Shown here: positions 26,231 to 34,780 of the stretch, in pieces | Layout of the letters: the number at the start of each line of letters is the position of its first letter | Numbering within the stretch: position 1 is the stretch's first letter | NCBI GenBank assembly: GCA_938003835.1 | Contig: CALKXJ010000013.1 | Span: forward strand, 124,001-188,000 | Source: an uncultured Bryobacteraceae bacterium | GTDB taxonomy: Bacteria > Acidobacteriota > Terriglobia > Bryobacterales > Bryobacteraceae | DNA: 64,000 bases | Direction: 5' to 3' | Notes under the pieces: generated by a model | Told to the model about the DNA's origin: nothing | Seen by the model: the letters and a program-made list of their open reading frames with translations, nothing else | Databases searched by the model: none | Program-made: the position numbers and the translations under genes

Positions 26231-27061
26231 GTGGAACAGCGGCGGATGTGCCCGAATTGCCGGGCCTTCATCACCATACGCGACAAGGTCTGTCCCTACT
26301 GCGGTGTCAAGCTCGGCCCGCGGGCCATCGACCGCCGCTCGCCGCGCGACCTGCTGGGAGGGCTGATCCCGCACGCCCGCTTCACGACGACCATCATCCT
26401 GATGATCAACTTCGGGCTGTATCTGGCCATGGCCGTCTACAGCCTGCGGGCGGGCAACGAAAGCGCGTTCTTTTCGCTCGACGGGCGCACGCTGTTCGAC
26501 TTTGGCGCCAAGTTCCGGGAGGCGATCCTGCTCGGTCAGTGGTGGCGCCTGATCACCGCCGGATTCCTGCACGGCGGGCTCTTTCACATCCTGATGAACT
26601 CCTGGGTGCTGTTCGATCTCGGGACCACGGTCGAGCACTTCTACGGCACCAGCCGGATGCTGGTGATCTACTTCGTTTCGACCGTTACAGGCTTTACGGC
26701 CAGCATGTATTTCAATCCGGGGATTTCGGTGGGCGCCTCGGCGGCGCTGTTCGGCCTGATCGGCGCCATGATCGCCCTGGGTGTCACCGAGCGCACGGCC
26801 CTCGGGGCAGCCATCAAGGCGATGTATGTTCGCTGGGCGATCTACGGGCTCATCTTCGGCCTGCTGTTGCCGATGATCGACAACGCGGCTCATCTCGGAG
26901 GTCTCGCCGGAGGCTTCGCTCTGGGTTATCTGGCCGGCACGCCGCGCCTCGTCGAGGACTGGCGGGAGCGGTTGTGGCGCTACGCTTCCTATGTTGCCAT
27001 CGCCGTGACGGCCTACGCCTTCCTGCGCATGGTGCTGTGGTTTACCTCGCGCGCCTCCTGA
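26231..27061 (+). CDS. rhomboid intramembrane serine protease with N-terminal zinc ribbon
   Basis: The first 30 residues form a C4 zinc ribbon (CPNC ... CPYCG), followed by a rhomboid domain with about six membrane segments plus one more at the C-terminus. Catalytic residues are visible: the nucleophile in SVGASAALFG and the histidine in NAAHLGGLAGG. The supporting HGGLFHILMNSW loop is intact, so the protease is probably active. The cytosolic zinc ribbon is a common add-on of unknown role. TACAAT (26217-26222) lies eight bases before GTG, with no ribosome site between, which suggests leaderless translation. Nucleoside hydrolase begins one base after the stop. Confidence 0.92.
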   Translation: MEQRRMCPNCRAFITIRDKVCPYCGVKLGPRAIDRRSPRDLLGGLIPHARFTTTIILMINFGLYLAMAVYSLRAGNESAFFSLDGRTLFDFGAKFREAILLGQWWRLITAGFLHGGLFHILMNSWVLFDLGTTVEHFYGTSRMLVIYFVSTVTGFTASMYFNPGISVGASAALFGLIGAMIALGVTERTALGAAIKAMYVRWAIYGLIFGLLLPMIDNAAHLGGLAGGFALGYLAGTPRLVEDWRERLWRYASYVAIAVTAYAFLRMVLWFTSRAS

Positions 27062-27062
27062 G

Positions 27063-28025
27063 ATGACGGCGGCCGGCCCGGCGACAAGAAAGCGCGTCCT
27101 GATCGATTGCGATCCGGGCATCGACGACGCTCTGGCGCTGTTTCTGGCCCTGGCTTCGCCGGAGCTGAGCGTCGAGGCGATCACCGTGGTGGCGGGCAAT
27201 GTCCCCGTGGCGCAGGGAGTGGACAACGCTCTGCGCCTGCTCGAGCTCGCCGGGCGCCCGGAGATTCCGGTGGCCCGCGGCGCCGTCTCGCCGCTCCTGC
27301 GCAAGCTGATCACGGGCGAGGCGATTCACGGCGAGAACGGTCTGGGGGGAGTCCGCCTGCCTGCGCCCAGCCGGGGTCCGGATGCGCGCCACGCCGCCGA
27401 CCTGATGATCGAGCTGGCCCAGGCGCGGCCCGGCGAGATCACCTGGGTGGCCATCGGGCCGCTCACCAACGTGGCGCTCGCGCTCGCCAAGGCGCCTGAG
27501 CTGGGCGAGCTGGTTCCGGAGATCATCCTGATGGGCGGCGCGCTCTCGGGCGGCAACATCACGCCGGCCGCCGAGTACAACATCTACGCCGACGCCGAGG
27601 CCGCCCGGATTGTTTTCGCCTCGGGCATCCCGATCACCATGCTCGAGCTGGGGGCGACCTCGCAGGTGGCGCTCACGCGCGAACACCTGGCGCTCTGGCA
27701 GGCCGCCTCCTCGCCGGTGGCTCGCGCCGCCGCGGCGATGGCGGATCACTACTTGCGCGTCTATGAAGCTCGCGGTCTGCGCGGCGGCCATCTGCATGAT
27801 CCGCTCGCCGTGGGCATGGCGATCGACAAGAATTTCGCCCGCGCCAGCCGGCGGCTCCGCGTCGAGATCGAAACGCGCGGGGAGTTTACCGACGGCGCGA
27901 CCGTGGCCGACTGCCGGCCGGGCCAGGCCGGGCGCCGGGCGCCGAATGCCGACGTGCCGGCCATCATCGACAGCGAGCGGTTTCTGGCGCTGTTTCTCGA
28001 GAGGCTGACGCTGCTGCCCCGATGA
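27063..28025 (+). CDS. inosine/uridine-preferring nucleoside hydrolase
   Basis: Cleaves the N-glycosidic bond of ribonucleosides for salvage. The 320-residue protein has the calcium-binding DCDPGIDDALAL (from about residue 14) that defines the family. It also has VAGNVPVAQGVDNALRLLELAG, WVAIGPLTNVALAL, the ILMGGALSGGNITPAAEYNIYADAEAA active-site region, and a C-terminal HDPLAVG histidine-aspartate motif. It overlaps the CNT transporter gene by four bases (ATGA), so uptake and cleavage are coupled. Base specificity cannot be read. Confidence 0.94.
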   Translation: MTAAGPATRKRVLIDCDPGIDDALALFLALASPELSVEAITVVAGNVPVAQGVDNALRLLELAGRPEIPVARGAVSPLLRKLITGEAIHGENGLGGVRLPAPSRGPDARHAADLMIELAQARPGEITWVAIGPLTNVALALAKAPELGELVPEIILMGGALSGGNITPAAEYNIYADAEAARIVFASGIPITMLELGATSQVALTREHLALWQAASSPVARAAAAMADHYLRVYEARGLRGGHLHDPLAVGMAIDKNFARASRRLRVEIETRGEFTDGATVADCRPGQAGRRAPNADVPAIIDSERFLALFLERLTLLPR

Positions 28026-29266
28026 TCTTGCAGAGTCTCGCCGGCTACTTTCTCATCGCCGCGCTCGCCTGGCTGGTGAGCGAAGACCGGCGCCGGGTGG
28101 CCTGGCGGACGGTGCTGGCCGGGGCGGGCCTCCAGCTTGCGCTCGCACTGGTGCTCTTGCGCGTCTCCCTCTTCCGCGACGCGCTGCTGGCGCTCAACCG
28201 CCTGCTCGATACCGTCATGCAAGCCAACGAGGCGGGCACGAGCTTCGTGTTCGGCTATCTGGGCGGCGGCACGCCTCCCTACGCGGTCACGAACGCCGAG
28301 GCGCAGTTCATCTTCGCCTTCCGCGTGCTGCCGCTGGTGCTCTTCATCAGCGCCCTGTCGGCGCTCCTCTACCACTGGGGGGTGCTGCCGCTGATCGTCC
28401 GCGCGCTCTCGGCGATCTTTCGCCGCCTGATGCGCATCGGAGGCGCCGTGGCGCTGGGGGCGGCGGCCAACGTCTTTGTCGGCATGGTCGAGGCGCCGCT
28501 GCTGATTCGTCCTTACCTCAGCCGCCTGAGCCGTGGCGAGCTGTTTGCCGTGATGACGTCCGGCATGGCCACCATCGCGGGCACGGTGATGTTCCTCTAC
28601 GCGACGATCCTGGCGCCGGTGGTGCCGGACGCGATGGGCCAGATTCTGGCCGCCTCGCTGATGAACGCGCCGGCGGCGATCGTGGTGGCCGCGCTGATGG
28701 TTCCGCCGGGCGATCACCGCACCGAGGCCGAGCTGGGGCTGCCGCGGACCGCCAGGAGCTCCATGGACGCGCTGACGCAGGGCACCGTTCAGGGGGTGCA
28801 GCTTTTGCTGAACATCGGCGGCATGCTGATTGTGCTGGTGGCTCTGGTGAGTCTCCTCAACCAGATACTCGGCCTGGCGCCCCAGATCGGCGGGCAGCCG
28901 CTCACGCTTCAGCGGCTGCTCGGTTGGGGGATGGCGCCGCTGGTCTGGTTGATGGGCGTTCCCGCCTCGGAGGCGGTGGTGGCCGGCGGGTTGATGGGGA
29001 CCAAGACGGTGCTGAACGAGCTGATCGCCTACCTCGATCTGGCGCGCCTCGGGCCGGAGGCGCTCAGTCTGCGCAGCCGGCTGATCCTCACCTACGCCAT
29101 GTGCGGCTTTGCCAACTTCGGCAGCCTGGGCATCATGATCGGGGGCATGGGGACGCTCGTGCCGGAGCGCCGTGCCGAGATTGCCGAGCTGGGGCTCAAG
29201 TCGATCGTCGCCGGCACGCTCGCCACCTCGCTCAGCGGCGCCGCCGTCGGGGTGCTCGCCCCCTGA
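28022..29266 (+). CDS. concentrative nucleoside transporter (CNT/NupC family)
   Basis: The 414-residue membrane protein of the CNT family imports nucleosides with protons or sodium. Family signatures include EAGTSFVFGYLGGG, FIFAFRVLPLVLFISALSALLY, VFVGMVEAPLLIRPYL, SGMATIAGTVMFLY and CGFANFGSLGIMIGG near the C-terminus, which form the two halves of the substrate site. It is encoded directly after the nucleoside hydrolase in an ATGA overlap. The next gene is convergent after four bases. Confidence 0.95.
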   Translation: MILQSLAGYFLIAALAWLVSEDRRRVAWRTVLAGAGLQLALALVLLRVSLFRDALLALNRLLDTVMQANEAGTSFVFGYLGGGTPPYAVTNAEAQFIFAFRVLPLVLFISALSALLYHWGVLPLIVRALSAIFRRLMRIGGAVALGAAANVFVGMVEAPLLIRPYLSRLSRGELFAVMTSGMATIAGTVMFLYATILAPVVPDAMGQILAASLMNAPAAIVVAALMVPPGDHRTEAELGLPRTARSSMDALTQGTVQGVQLLLNIGGMLIVLVALVSLLNQILGLAPQIGGQPLTLQRLLGWGMAPLVWLMGVPASEAVVAGGLMGTKTVLNELIAYLDLARLGPEALSLRSRLILTYAMCGFANFGSLGIMIGGMGTLVPERRAEIAELGLKSIVAGTLATSLSGAAVGVLAP

Positions 29267-29270
29267 AGTC

Positions 29271-31421
29271 TTACTCGAGAAAGCGCCGGAGGGGTTCCCG
29301 GCCGCCGCGGTAAAGGACAGCCACGCGCTCGGGCGCCCCGAGCTTCTTCGAGTTCTCCATGAGCGCCGCACAGAGCCGCCGGTATTCGGCCAGCCGGAGC
29401 GGCCGGTCCAGCAGATCGACCGGGTTGATCACCCTCACCGGGCGGGGATGGAGCGCCAGGATCAGATCGTCGAGATCGTAGCGGCGAAGCACGCCGGGGA
29501 TGGCGATTTCGTAAAGATGGCGGTGAATCGGCCGTTCGAGCGCCAGCCGGTAGGCTGCCGGCGCGCGTTCCAAGGCCACGCCGCGAATCCGGTCGTCCAC
29601 AAGGGCGGCGTGCAGAAGGTAGACTCCCGCCTGGCCGTAGGCGTAGCCCGAGATGCGCGCCGGGTCCACGTCGGAGCGGGAAACCAGGTAATCGACGCTT
29701 CGGATCACGTCCTCGGCCCGGACGCCCGCCAGACTCTCCCCGATGAGGGCGGCGCGGAAGGCCAGGGCGAAGTCGCCGACCAGATTCGTAGCGCCGGCCG
29801 GGGCAACCTCAGGCGTGCCGCGCGGCTGGATGAGGAGGACGAGATAGCCGGCTCTTGCCAGCTCTTCGAGATCGCTTCCCGCAGCGGCCGCCGCCTGTTT
29901 GGGCCGCGCGTCCACGGCCAGCACCGCCGGCCTGGCGCCTTCGCCCACGGGCACGAACAACAGGCCAGTCAGCGAAACACCGCGTTCCACCTCCAGGGAG
30001 ACAAGCTCGAGCGTGTAGCCGGGGCGAATCTCGCGCCGGTGCACGCGGGCCTCCGGAGGCCGGCCGCCGGGGGCCAGGCGCACTCCGGCCACCTGGCGAA
30101 CCGCTTCGATCAGGCGCGTCTGGAGCGCTGGGACTTCGGCCGGCGTGCTTGCGGCGGGCCGGGCTGCCATCATCGCCAGACCGCGCTTGCGGTTCAGGGT
30201 GAACAGCGTCTCGCCGCCGAGCGAGTCGGAAACCTGCCCCGTCTCGGTGCACAGGATGTTCTCCGGCGGATCCAGTTCGGCAGGCGCCTCGCGGGGGTCG
30301 CCTTCGCCGTTCTTCAGGTGCCGGATGAAGAACTCATAGATGGCCTCACGGGACTGGAGCGGCACGCCGTGCGGCCCCGGCCCGACAAACCACTCCAGGC
30401 GGTCCCGCGCGCCGAAAAGCGCATAGAACTTGCGAGCTTCGTCGAAGGTCTGCCGCGCGCCTTCGAGCGGGAAGAAATCCTCGATGGTGGAAGCGATCAG
30501 GTAGGGCTTGGGCGCGAACAGCTCGACGAAGTCGGCGATGTTGAGCCCCTCGGCGAGGAAGCGGGGGAAGGTCTGCTCGGCGTCCTGCGGGCCGAGCTTT
30601 TCGAGCAGTTGCTCCCAACTGGTGATGTAACAGGCCGGGGCGGCGGCCTTGACGCGCTCATCGAGCGCCGCGATGTAGGTGGTGAGCGTCCCTCCGCCCG
30701 AGCAGCCGGTGCAGCCAATGCGGTTCGGATCGACGTCCCGGCGCGAGACGAGATAGTCGATCCCCCGCATGCCGTCCCAGATCCGGTATCGAGCCAGATT
30801 GTCCCCGATGAGCATCATGGGAGCGTTGGCGTGGCTGTGCTCCTGAGTGGGGCCGCCGACCTTGGAGGCGCGCAGGTCCGGATCGTAGTACTGCAACCGC
30901 TCCCCCTGTCCCACCGGATCGTATTTGAGTACCACAAAGCCTTTGCGCGCCAGGCCGACGGCGGCGACGCGCTCACCCTCTTTGCCTTCGGCGCTATGGC
31001 CGACCGGCATGAGGATCGCCGGGTAGGGCGGGCGGCCGCGCGCCGGAACGTAGACGTTGGCGGGTACGTAAAAGCCGGGCAGGCTCTCGTAGATGATCTT
31101 TTCGAACCGGTAGTCGCCGCGGTCCACCGTCCCGACATGGCGGGTGTTCAAGGGCGGGCGCTCCGCAGGCAGGCCGCCGATCAACTCGAGAATCTTCTCC
31201 CGGACCTGCCTCTGGCGCCGCTCCGCTCCTTCGCGGGCGCTCAACGAGGCGACGGTCCGCGCGCGCTCGCGCAACAGGCGCTGCCCCGTTTCATCGAGGT
31301 GGCGCGTGAGTTGGTCCCGGGTTCCCTCGCCGGGCTGGGGGAAGACCAGCCAGTCCTGAGCCGGCAGCCCCGCAACTGAGACAAGTGTCGCCACGCATAT
31401 CCGCAAACGTAGTGGTGTCAT
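29271..31421 (-). CDS. secreted acetylxylan-esterase-like hydrolase, duplicated alpha/beta-hydrolase fold
   Basis: A 716-residue exported protein (signal peptide MTPLRLRICVATLVSVAGLPAQ) made of two alpha/beta-hydrolase units. The N-terminal unit has the nucleophile in GCTGCSGGGTL, a likely Asp in TIEDFFPLEG and His in GPGPHGVP, so it should be active. The C-terminal unit (from about 440) keeps the order SVDYLVSRSDVDPARISGY but has GYAYGQAG where the nucleophile should be, with Ala for Ser, so it looks catalytically dead. Substrate is probably an acylated sugar polymer. AGGAGG lies 14 bases and GGAAG four bases before the ATG. Divergent from the AtuA-like pair. Confidence 0.85.
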   Translation of the reverse strand: MTPLRLRICVATLVSVAGLPAQDWLVFPQPGEGTRDQLTRHLDETGQRLLRERARTVASLSAREGAERRQRQVREKILELIGGLPAERPPLNTRHVGTVDRGDYRFEKIIYESLPGFYVPANVYVPARGRPPYPAILMPVGHSAEGKEGERVAAVGLARKGFVVLKYDPVGQGERLQYYDPDLRASKVGGPTQEHSHANAPMMLIGDNLARYRIWDGMRGIDYLVSRRDVDPNRIGCTGCSGGGTLTTYIAALDERVKAAAPACYITSWEQLLEKLGPQDAEQTFPRFLAEGLNIADFVELFAPKPYLIASTIEDFFPLEGARQTFDEARKFYALFGARDRLEWFVGPGPHGVPLQSREAIYEFFIRHLKNGEGDPREAPAELDPPENILCTETGQVSDSLGGETLFTLNRKRGLAMMAARPAASTPAEVPALQTRLIEAVRQVAGVRLAPGGRPPEARVHRREIRPGYTLELVSLEVERGVSLTGLLFVPVGEGARPAVLAVDARPKQAAAAAGSDLEELARAGYLVLLIQPRGTPEVAPAGATNLVGDFALAFRAALIGESLAGVRAEDVIRSVDYLVSRSDVDPARISGYAYGQAGVYLLHAALVDDRIRGVALERAPAAYRLALERPIHRHLYEIAIPGVLRRYDLDDLILALHPRPVRVINPVDLLDRPLRLAEYRRLCAALMENSKKLGAPERVAVLYRGGREPLRRFLE

Positions 31422-31795
31422 CGGCTTCCGCTGACCTCCTCAGGTCGCTCTCCGGAGAGCGCCTCGCCCAAGCATAGCGTGGCAAGGGATGGAACGCTGC
31501 GGTCAGGGAGGCTCCTCCCGCGGATGCTGGGCCTGGGCGAATCTGCCGGTCTGGCGGGCGGGCCGGACTGGAGTCGGAGGAGAAAACTCCAGATGGGCTG
31601 GCAGGGGGGCGCCAGCACTGGGGCAGCGGCCCGCCCATACGGGTTAGCTCAAACTACCTCAGCAGCCGGAGTGGACTAGATTCACTCCCCTTGCTTCCAG
31701 TTTACCATCCAAGACGCCGGACGCAAGTCCGAACTTCACGTCGGTTACATAAAATGTTCAGTGTTCAAGGTGCGTTCCGCGAAAGAGAGCCCGAG
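31422..31795. other. divergent intergenic region with inverted repeats
   Basis: 374 bases without a convincing gene. Two local inverted repeats are visible: GGGAG/CTCCC around 31506-31519, and 31568-31574 with 31586-31592 (7 bp, purine-rich loop). TACATA at 31747-31752 may be the -10 of the AtuA-like gene. I recognise no riboswitch or tRNA. Confidence 0.5.
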
Positions 31796-33127
31796 ATGAT
31801 CCGCCTCGCCAGCGCGCCGCTCGTGGGGGCGGAAGAGCCCGCCCGGATCGTTGAGCTTCTCGATGCGTCTCCGGTCGACTTCCTGGTCTTCGGCTGCCGG
31901 AGCGACGCCGCCGCGGAGCGACTCGAAAAACAGCGCCGCGAAGATCCCTCGCGGGGCTTCATCGAGGAGTTTCCGGAGTGGCTCGAACGCCTGGCGCCGC
32001 AGCTTGGCAAGCGGGGCGTAGGCGTGCTCTCGGGAGCGGGCGGCTTGAATCCGCTGGCTTGTGCCCGCGAGGTCCGGCGCCGGGCACCGGGCCTGCCAGT
32101 TGCGGTGGCCAGCTACGGCGACCTCGCCAGCCGGATCGAGATGCTTGTGGCCGGAGGGCACAGGCTCGCTCACCTGGAGACCGGCGAGGGAATCGACCGC
32201 ATCGACGGCCGGATCTTGGGGGCCGCTGTCCCCGTGGGCGCCGAGGCGCTCCAGCGGGCGCTGGCTGCGGGCGCGCAGGTCGTCGTCACCGGCTGGCCGG
32301 CGGGCCCGGCTTTGGCGCTCGCGGCGGCCGCATTCCGCTTTGGCTGGCGGCCCCCGGACTGGAACCGGCTGGCGGCCGGCGCAATCGCGGGCCATCTGTT
32401 GACAGGCGGGAGCGGGCTCATGAGCACTGCCTGCGCCTCCTGGCGATCGTTCGACCGGCTCGAGGAGAACGCTTTCGCGGGCATCGAGCTTTTCGAGGAC
32501 GGCTGTCTTGAGATCGTGAGGCTACCGGCGAGTGCCGCGGGAATCGATGCGCATGCCGTCAAGGAGCAACTCCTGAGTGGCGTCGGGAACCTGCGCGCGT
32601 TCGAGACACCCGATTGCGCCGTGGATCTGACCCATCTGGCGATCGAGGAGCAGAGCGCCGGCCGGCTGCGCATCACCGGCTCTCGGGGGGCGGCTCCGTC
32701 GGGTCAGGCCCGCCTCTGGATCGCCTATCAGGCCGGTTGGAAGGCAAGCGGCGGGCTGCTGTATTGCTGGCCGGAAGCTTTCGAGAAGGCCCGCGCGGCC
32801 GAGCGCCTCCTTCGCCGGCGACTGGAGCGCCTCGGGCTGGCGGTGGAGGAGATGCGCAGCGAATACATCGGGGTGAACGCGTGTCTCGGCCCGGGTGCTC
32901 CCCCGGTGGAGGACTACCCGGAGGTCGAGCTGCGGATCCGGGTGCGGTGCGGGGACCGCGGCTCGGCCGAGCGGGCCGCGCGGGAGCTCGACAGGCTCGC
33001 CGCGGTCGGGCCGCCTGGTGCGCTGAGCCCGGAAAGCCGGAGTGCGGCTGTCGAGGAGGTGATTGGCTTCTGGCCCACGGCCGTGCCCGCAAGCGAGCTC
33101 CAGGCCAAGGTCGAGGTGCTCCCATGA
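31796..33127 (+). CDS. AtuA-like (DUF1446) acyclic terpene utilisation family protein, main subunit
   Basis: The 443-residue protein belongs to the AtuA/DUF1446 family, named from the acyclic terpene utilisation cluster of Pseudomonas, where AtuA's exact reaction is unsettled. Readable landmarks are DFLVFGCRSDAAAE, the Rossmann-like GKRGVGVLSGAGGLNPLACARE, the central AHLETGEGIDRIDGRILGAAVPVG and ARLWIAYQAGWKASGGLLYCWPEAFEKA. GAAAGAGAG precedes ATG 31796; another ATG at 31754 is possible. The small ferredoxin-fold part found fused in other AtuA proteins is a separate overlapping gene here. No other atu genes are nearby, so terpene use is not supported by context. Confidence 0.82.
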   Translation: MIRLASAPLVGAEEPARIVELLDASPVDFLVFGCRSDAAAERLEKQRREDPSRGFIEEFPEWLERLAPQLGKRGVGVLSGAGGLNPLACAREVRRRAPGLPVAVASYGDLASRIEMLVAGGHRLAHLETGEGIDRIDGRILGAAVPVGAEALQRALAAGAQVVVTGWPAGPALALAAAAFRFGWRPPDWNRLAAGAIAGHLLTGGSGLMSTACASWRSFDRLEENAFAGIELFEDGCLEIVRLPASAAGIDAHAVKEQLLSGVGNLRAFETPDCAVDLTHLAIEEQSAGRLRITGSRGAAPSGQARLWIAYQAGWKASGGLLYCWPEAFEKARAAERLLRRRLERLGLAVEEMRSEYIGVNACLGPGAPPVEDYPEVELRIRVRCGDRGSAERAARELDRLAAVGPPGALSPESRSAAVEEVIGFWPTAVPASELQAKVEVLP

Positions 33128-33435
33128 GGGTTCGCGTAGCGGAACTGGCGCGGGTGACCTCGGGCGCCTGGGGCGAGACCGTGAACATCGGGGTCATCGC
33201 CCGGCGCGAGGAGGACTACCAGGTGCTTGCACGCCACCTGACGCCGGAGCGCGTGCTGGCCTGGTTTGCCGGCCGGGTGCGCGGTCCGGTCGAACGCTAC
33301 GAGGCGCCCAACCTCGGAGCTCTCAATTTCGTCCTGCACGGGGCGCTCGGCGGCGCCGGGCTCTCGCTGCGCACCGACGCCGAAGGCCGGGGGCTCGCCG
33401 CCGCCCTGCTGCGCATGGAAATCGACACCGGCTGA
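33124..33435 (+). CDS. AtuA-associated small ferredoxin-fold protein
   Basis: The 103-residue protein matches the AtuA-like ferredoxin-fold domain: VRVAELARVTSGAWGETVNIGVIAR at the start, then RVLAWFAGRVRGPVERYEAPNLGALNFVLHGALGGAG and a C-terminal LAAALLRMEI. The family usually has SGDKGDTANIGVIAR; here SGAWGETVNIGVIAR shows that the Asp-Lys-Gly is replaced, so a functional residue may be changed. ATGA overlap with the main subunit indicates co-translation and a two-chain complex. Confidence 0.85.
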   Translation: MRVRVAELARVTSGAWGETVNIGVIARREEDYQVLARHLTPERVLAWFAGRVRGPVERYEAPNLGALNFVLHGALGGAGLSLRTDAEGRGLAAALLRMEIDTG

Positions 33436-33460
33436 AAGCGGGGGGCACCCGCGGATGCGC

Positions 33461-34708
33461 CTACCGCGAGGGGCGTTTCTCCGCTTTCAGGAACCGGTCG
33501 AAGAAGGCGAAGGCGTCGGCCTGCATGGCGCGGTCGAATTTGTGGCCGCCCTCGTAGAAGTTGGTCCGGTAGTGGTCGCCTGCCTTGGCGCGGTTGAAGA
33601 TCTCCTGCATCATGCGGTCGGCGCGCTCCATCTCGCTCAGCGTAAAGAGCGCGTCCTGGCGGCAGTTGAGCACCAGCGTGGGAGCCGGCGCGCGCAGGGC
33701 GAGAATCTCGGGGAAGTCCAGATCCTTCGGCAGCAGCGGGACGTAGGTCATCCAGGTGTGCGTGAAGCACTTGTCCAGCAGGAAGTCGCGCCAGGTGGTC
33801 ATAAATCCCACAGCGACGGCGACTTTCACCCGGTCGTCGAGTCCGCCGAGGAAACAGGTCCGCATGCCGCCGCCGGAAAGGCCGGCGCAGCCCACGCGCG
33901 AGGCATCCACTTCAGGCCGGGCGCACAGCACATCGAGTGCGCGCTGGTCCTCGACCAGGTAGACTCCGGGCCAAGTGGTTCCGGCCGAGAACAGGCTCTT
34001 AGCCATGATGTGCTCGTGCGCGGCGGCGAAAGCGTTGTACTTGGCGATGCCCTCCAGATCGTGCGGCTCCGGGTCGACGCCGCCCGCCTTGACCGGCTGT
34101 GCCACGTCCCTGACCAGCACCCGGCGGCTGGCGAACGGGAAAGTATCGTGGACCAGCACGGCGTAGCCGCGCTTGGCGATCTCGTTAGCCCAGGCCAGGC
34201 CCTCGTAGTAGCGGTCCCAGTGGCGGCGCTGGATTTCCCAGCAATTCTCCTCCGTGCGGGCGATCTTGCGCCAGCCCAGGAACTTGTTGCCCGCGTGGTC
34301 GTGCAGGGCGAGGATGCCAGGCAGCGGGCCGCGCGCCCCGGCGGGCTTCAGAAAAACGGCCTCGGTGGGCGGGCCGGCGGCCAGTTGCCAGGTGAGGAAC
34401 TCGATCTCGAGGCCGTCGTAGACGGTGCGCCCGGTGACGGTCACCTTCGGCGCCGGGCCGAGGTCGACCGGCGCCAGCAACTCCAGCAGACGCCGGCGTG
34501 CGGCACGCCGCCATTCCTCGACGCTCCGCCACTTGCCGGTGCGGAGAGACAGGCGTCCGGGCGCGCTCCCCAGGACCTGATCGGCCAGCCAGGGCCCGTA
34601 GGCGCCCACCATATTCGGGCGCGGCGCTTCACCTGAGGTTTGAGCCTGCATGAAAGCCAGTGCACCACCTAAGCCGAGAAGAAGGCAAGTCGTCTGTAGC
34701 GGCTTCAT
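33461..34708 (-). CDS. secreted alpha/beta hydrolase (acetylxylan esterase/dienelactone-hydrolase-like)
   Basis: The 415-residue exported hydrolase (signal peptide MKPLQTTCLLLGLGGALAFMQAQ) has a complete triad by motif: nucleophile in GCAGLSGGGMR, Asp in NCRQDALFT and His in EGGHKFD. It belongs to the same broad acetylxylan-esterase-like group as two other genes in this stretch, but sequence outside the motifs differs, so it is not a recent duplicate. TAGCAT lies eight bases before ATG 34708 with no ribosome site; a start further upstream is possible but would precede that box. Confidence 0.82.
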   Translation of the reverse strand: MKPLQTTCLLLGLGGALAFMQAQTSGEAPRPNMVGAYGPWLADQVLGSAPGRLSLRTGKWRSVEEWRRAARRRLLELLAPVDLGPAPKVTVTGRTVYDGLEIEFLTWQLAAGPPTEAVFLKPAGARGPLPGILALHDHAGNKFLGWRKIARTEENCWEIQRRHWDRYYEGLAWANEIAKRGYAVLVHDTFPFASRRVLVRDVAQPVKAGGVDPEPHDLEGIAKYNAFAAAHEHIMAKSLFSAGTTWPGVYLVEDQRALDVLCARPEVDASRVGCAGLSGGGMRTCFLGGLDDRVKVAVAVGFMTTWRDFLLDKCFTHTWMTYVPLLPKDLDFPEILALRAPAPTLVLNCRQDALFTLSEMERADRMMQEIFNRAKAGDHYRTNFYEGGHKFDRAMQADAFAFFDRFLKAEKRPSR

Positions 34709-34780
34709 CGTCTCGAATGCTATCACGACGGCTGTCGAGCGCGGTTTCACCCCGGGCGCCGATGGGGCTACGCTGAAGGT

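Noticed and set aside
27761-29371. A 536-codon minus-strand frame
   Set aside because: It is antisense to the nucleoside hydrolase/CNT pair, which are unambiguous families; the composition is His/Gln/Arg noise.
31620-31680. tRNA-like GGTTAGCTCAAACTACC segment
   Set aside because: No acceptor stem, anticodon arm or TTCRA loop can be folded around it.
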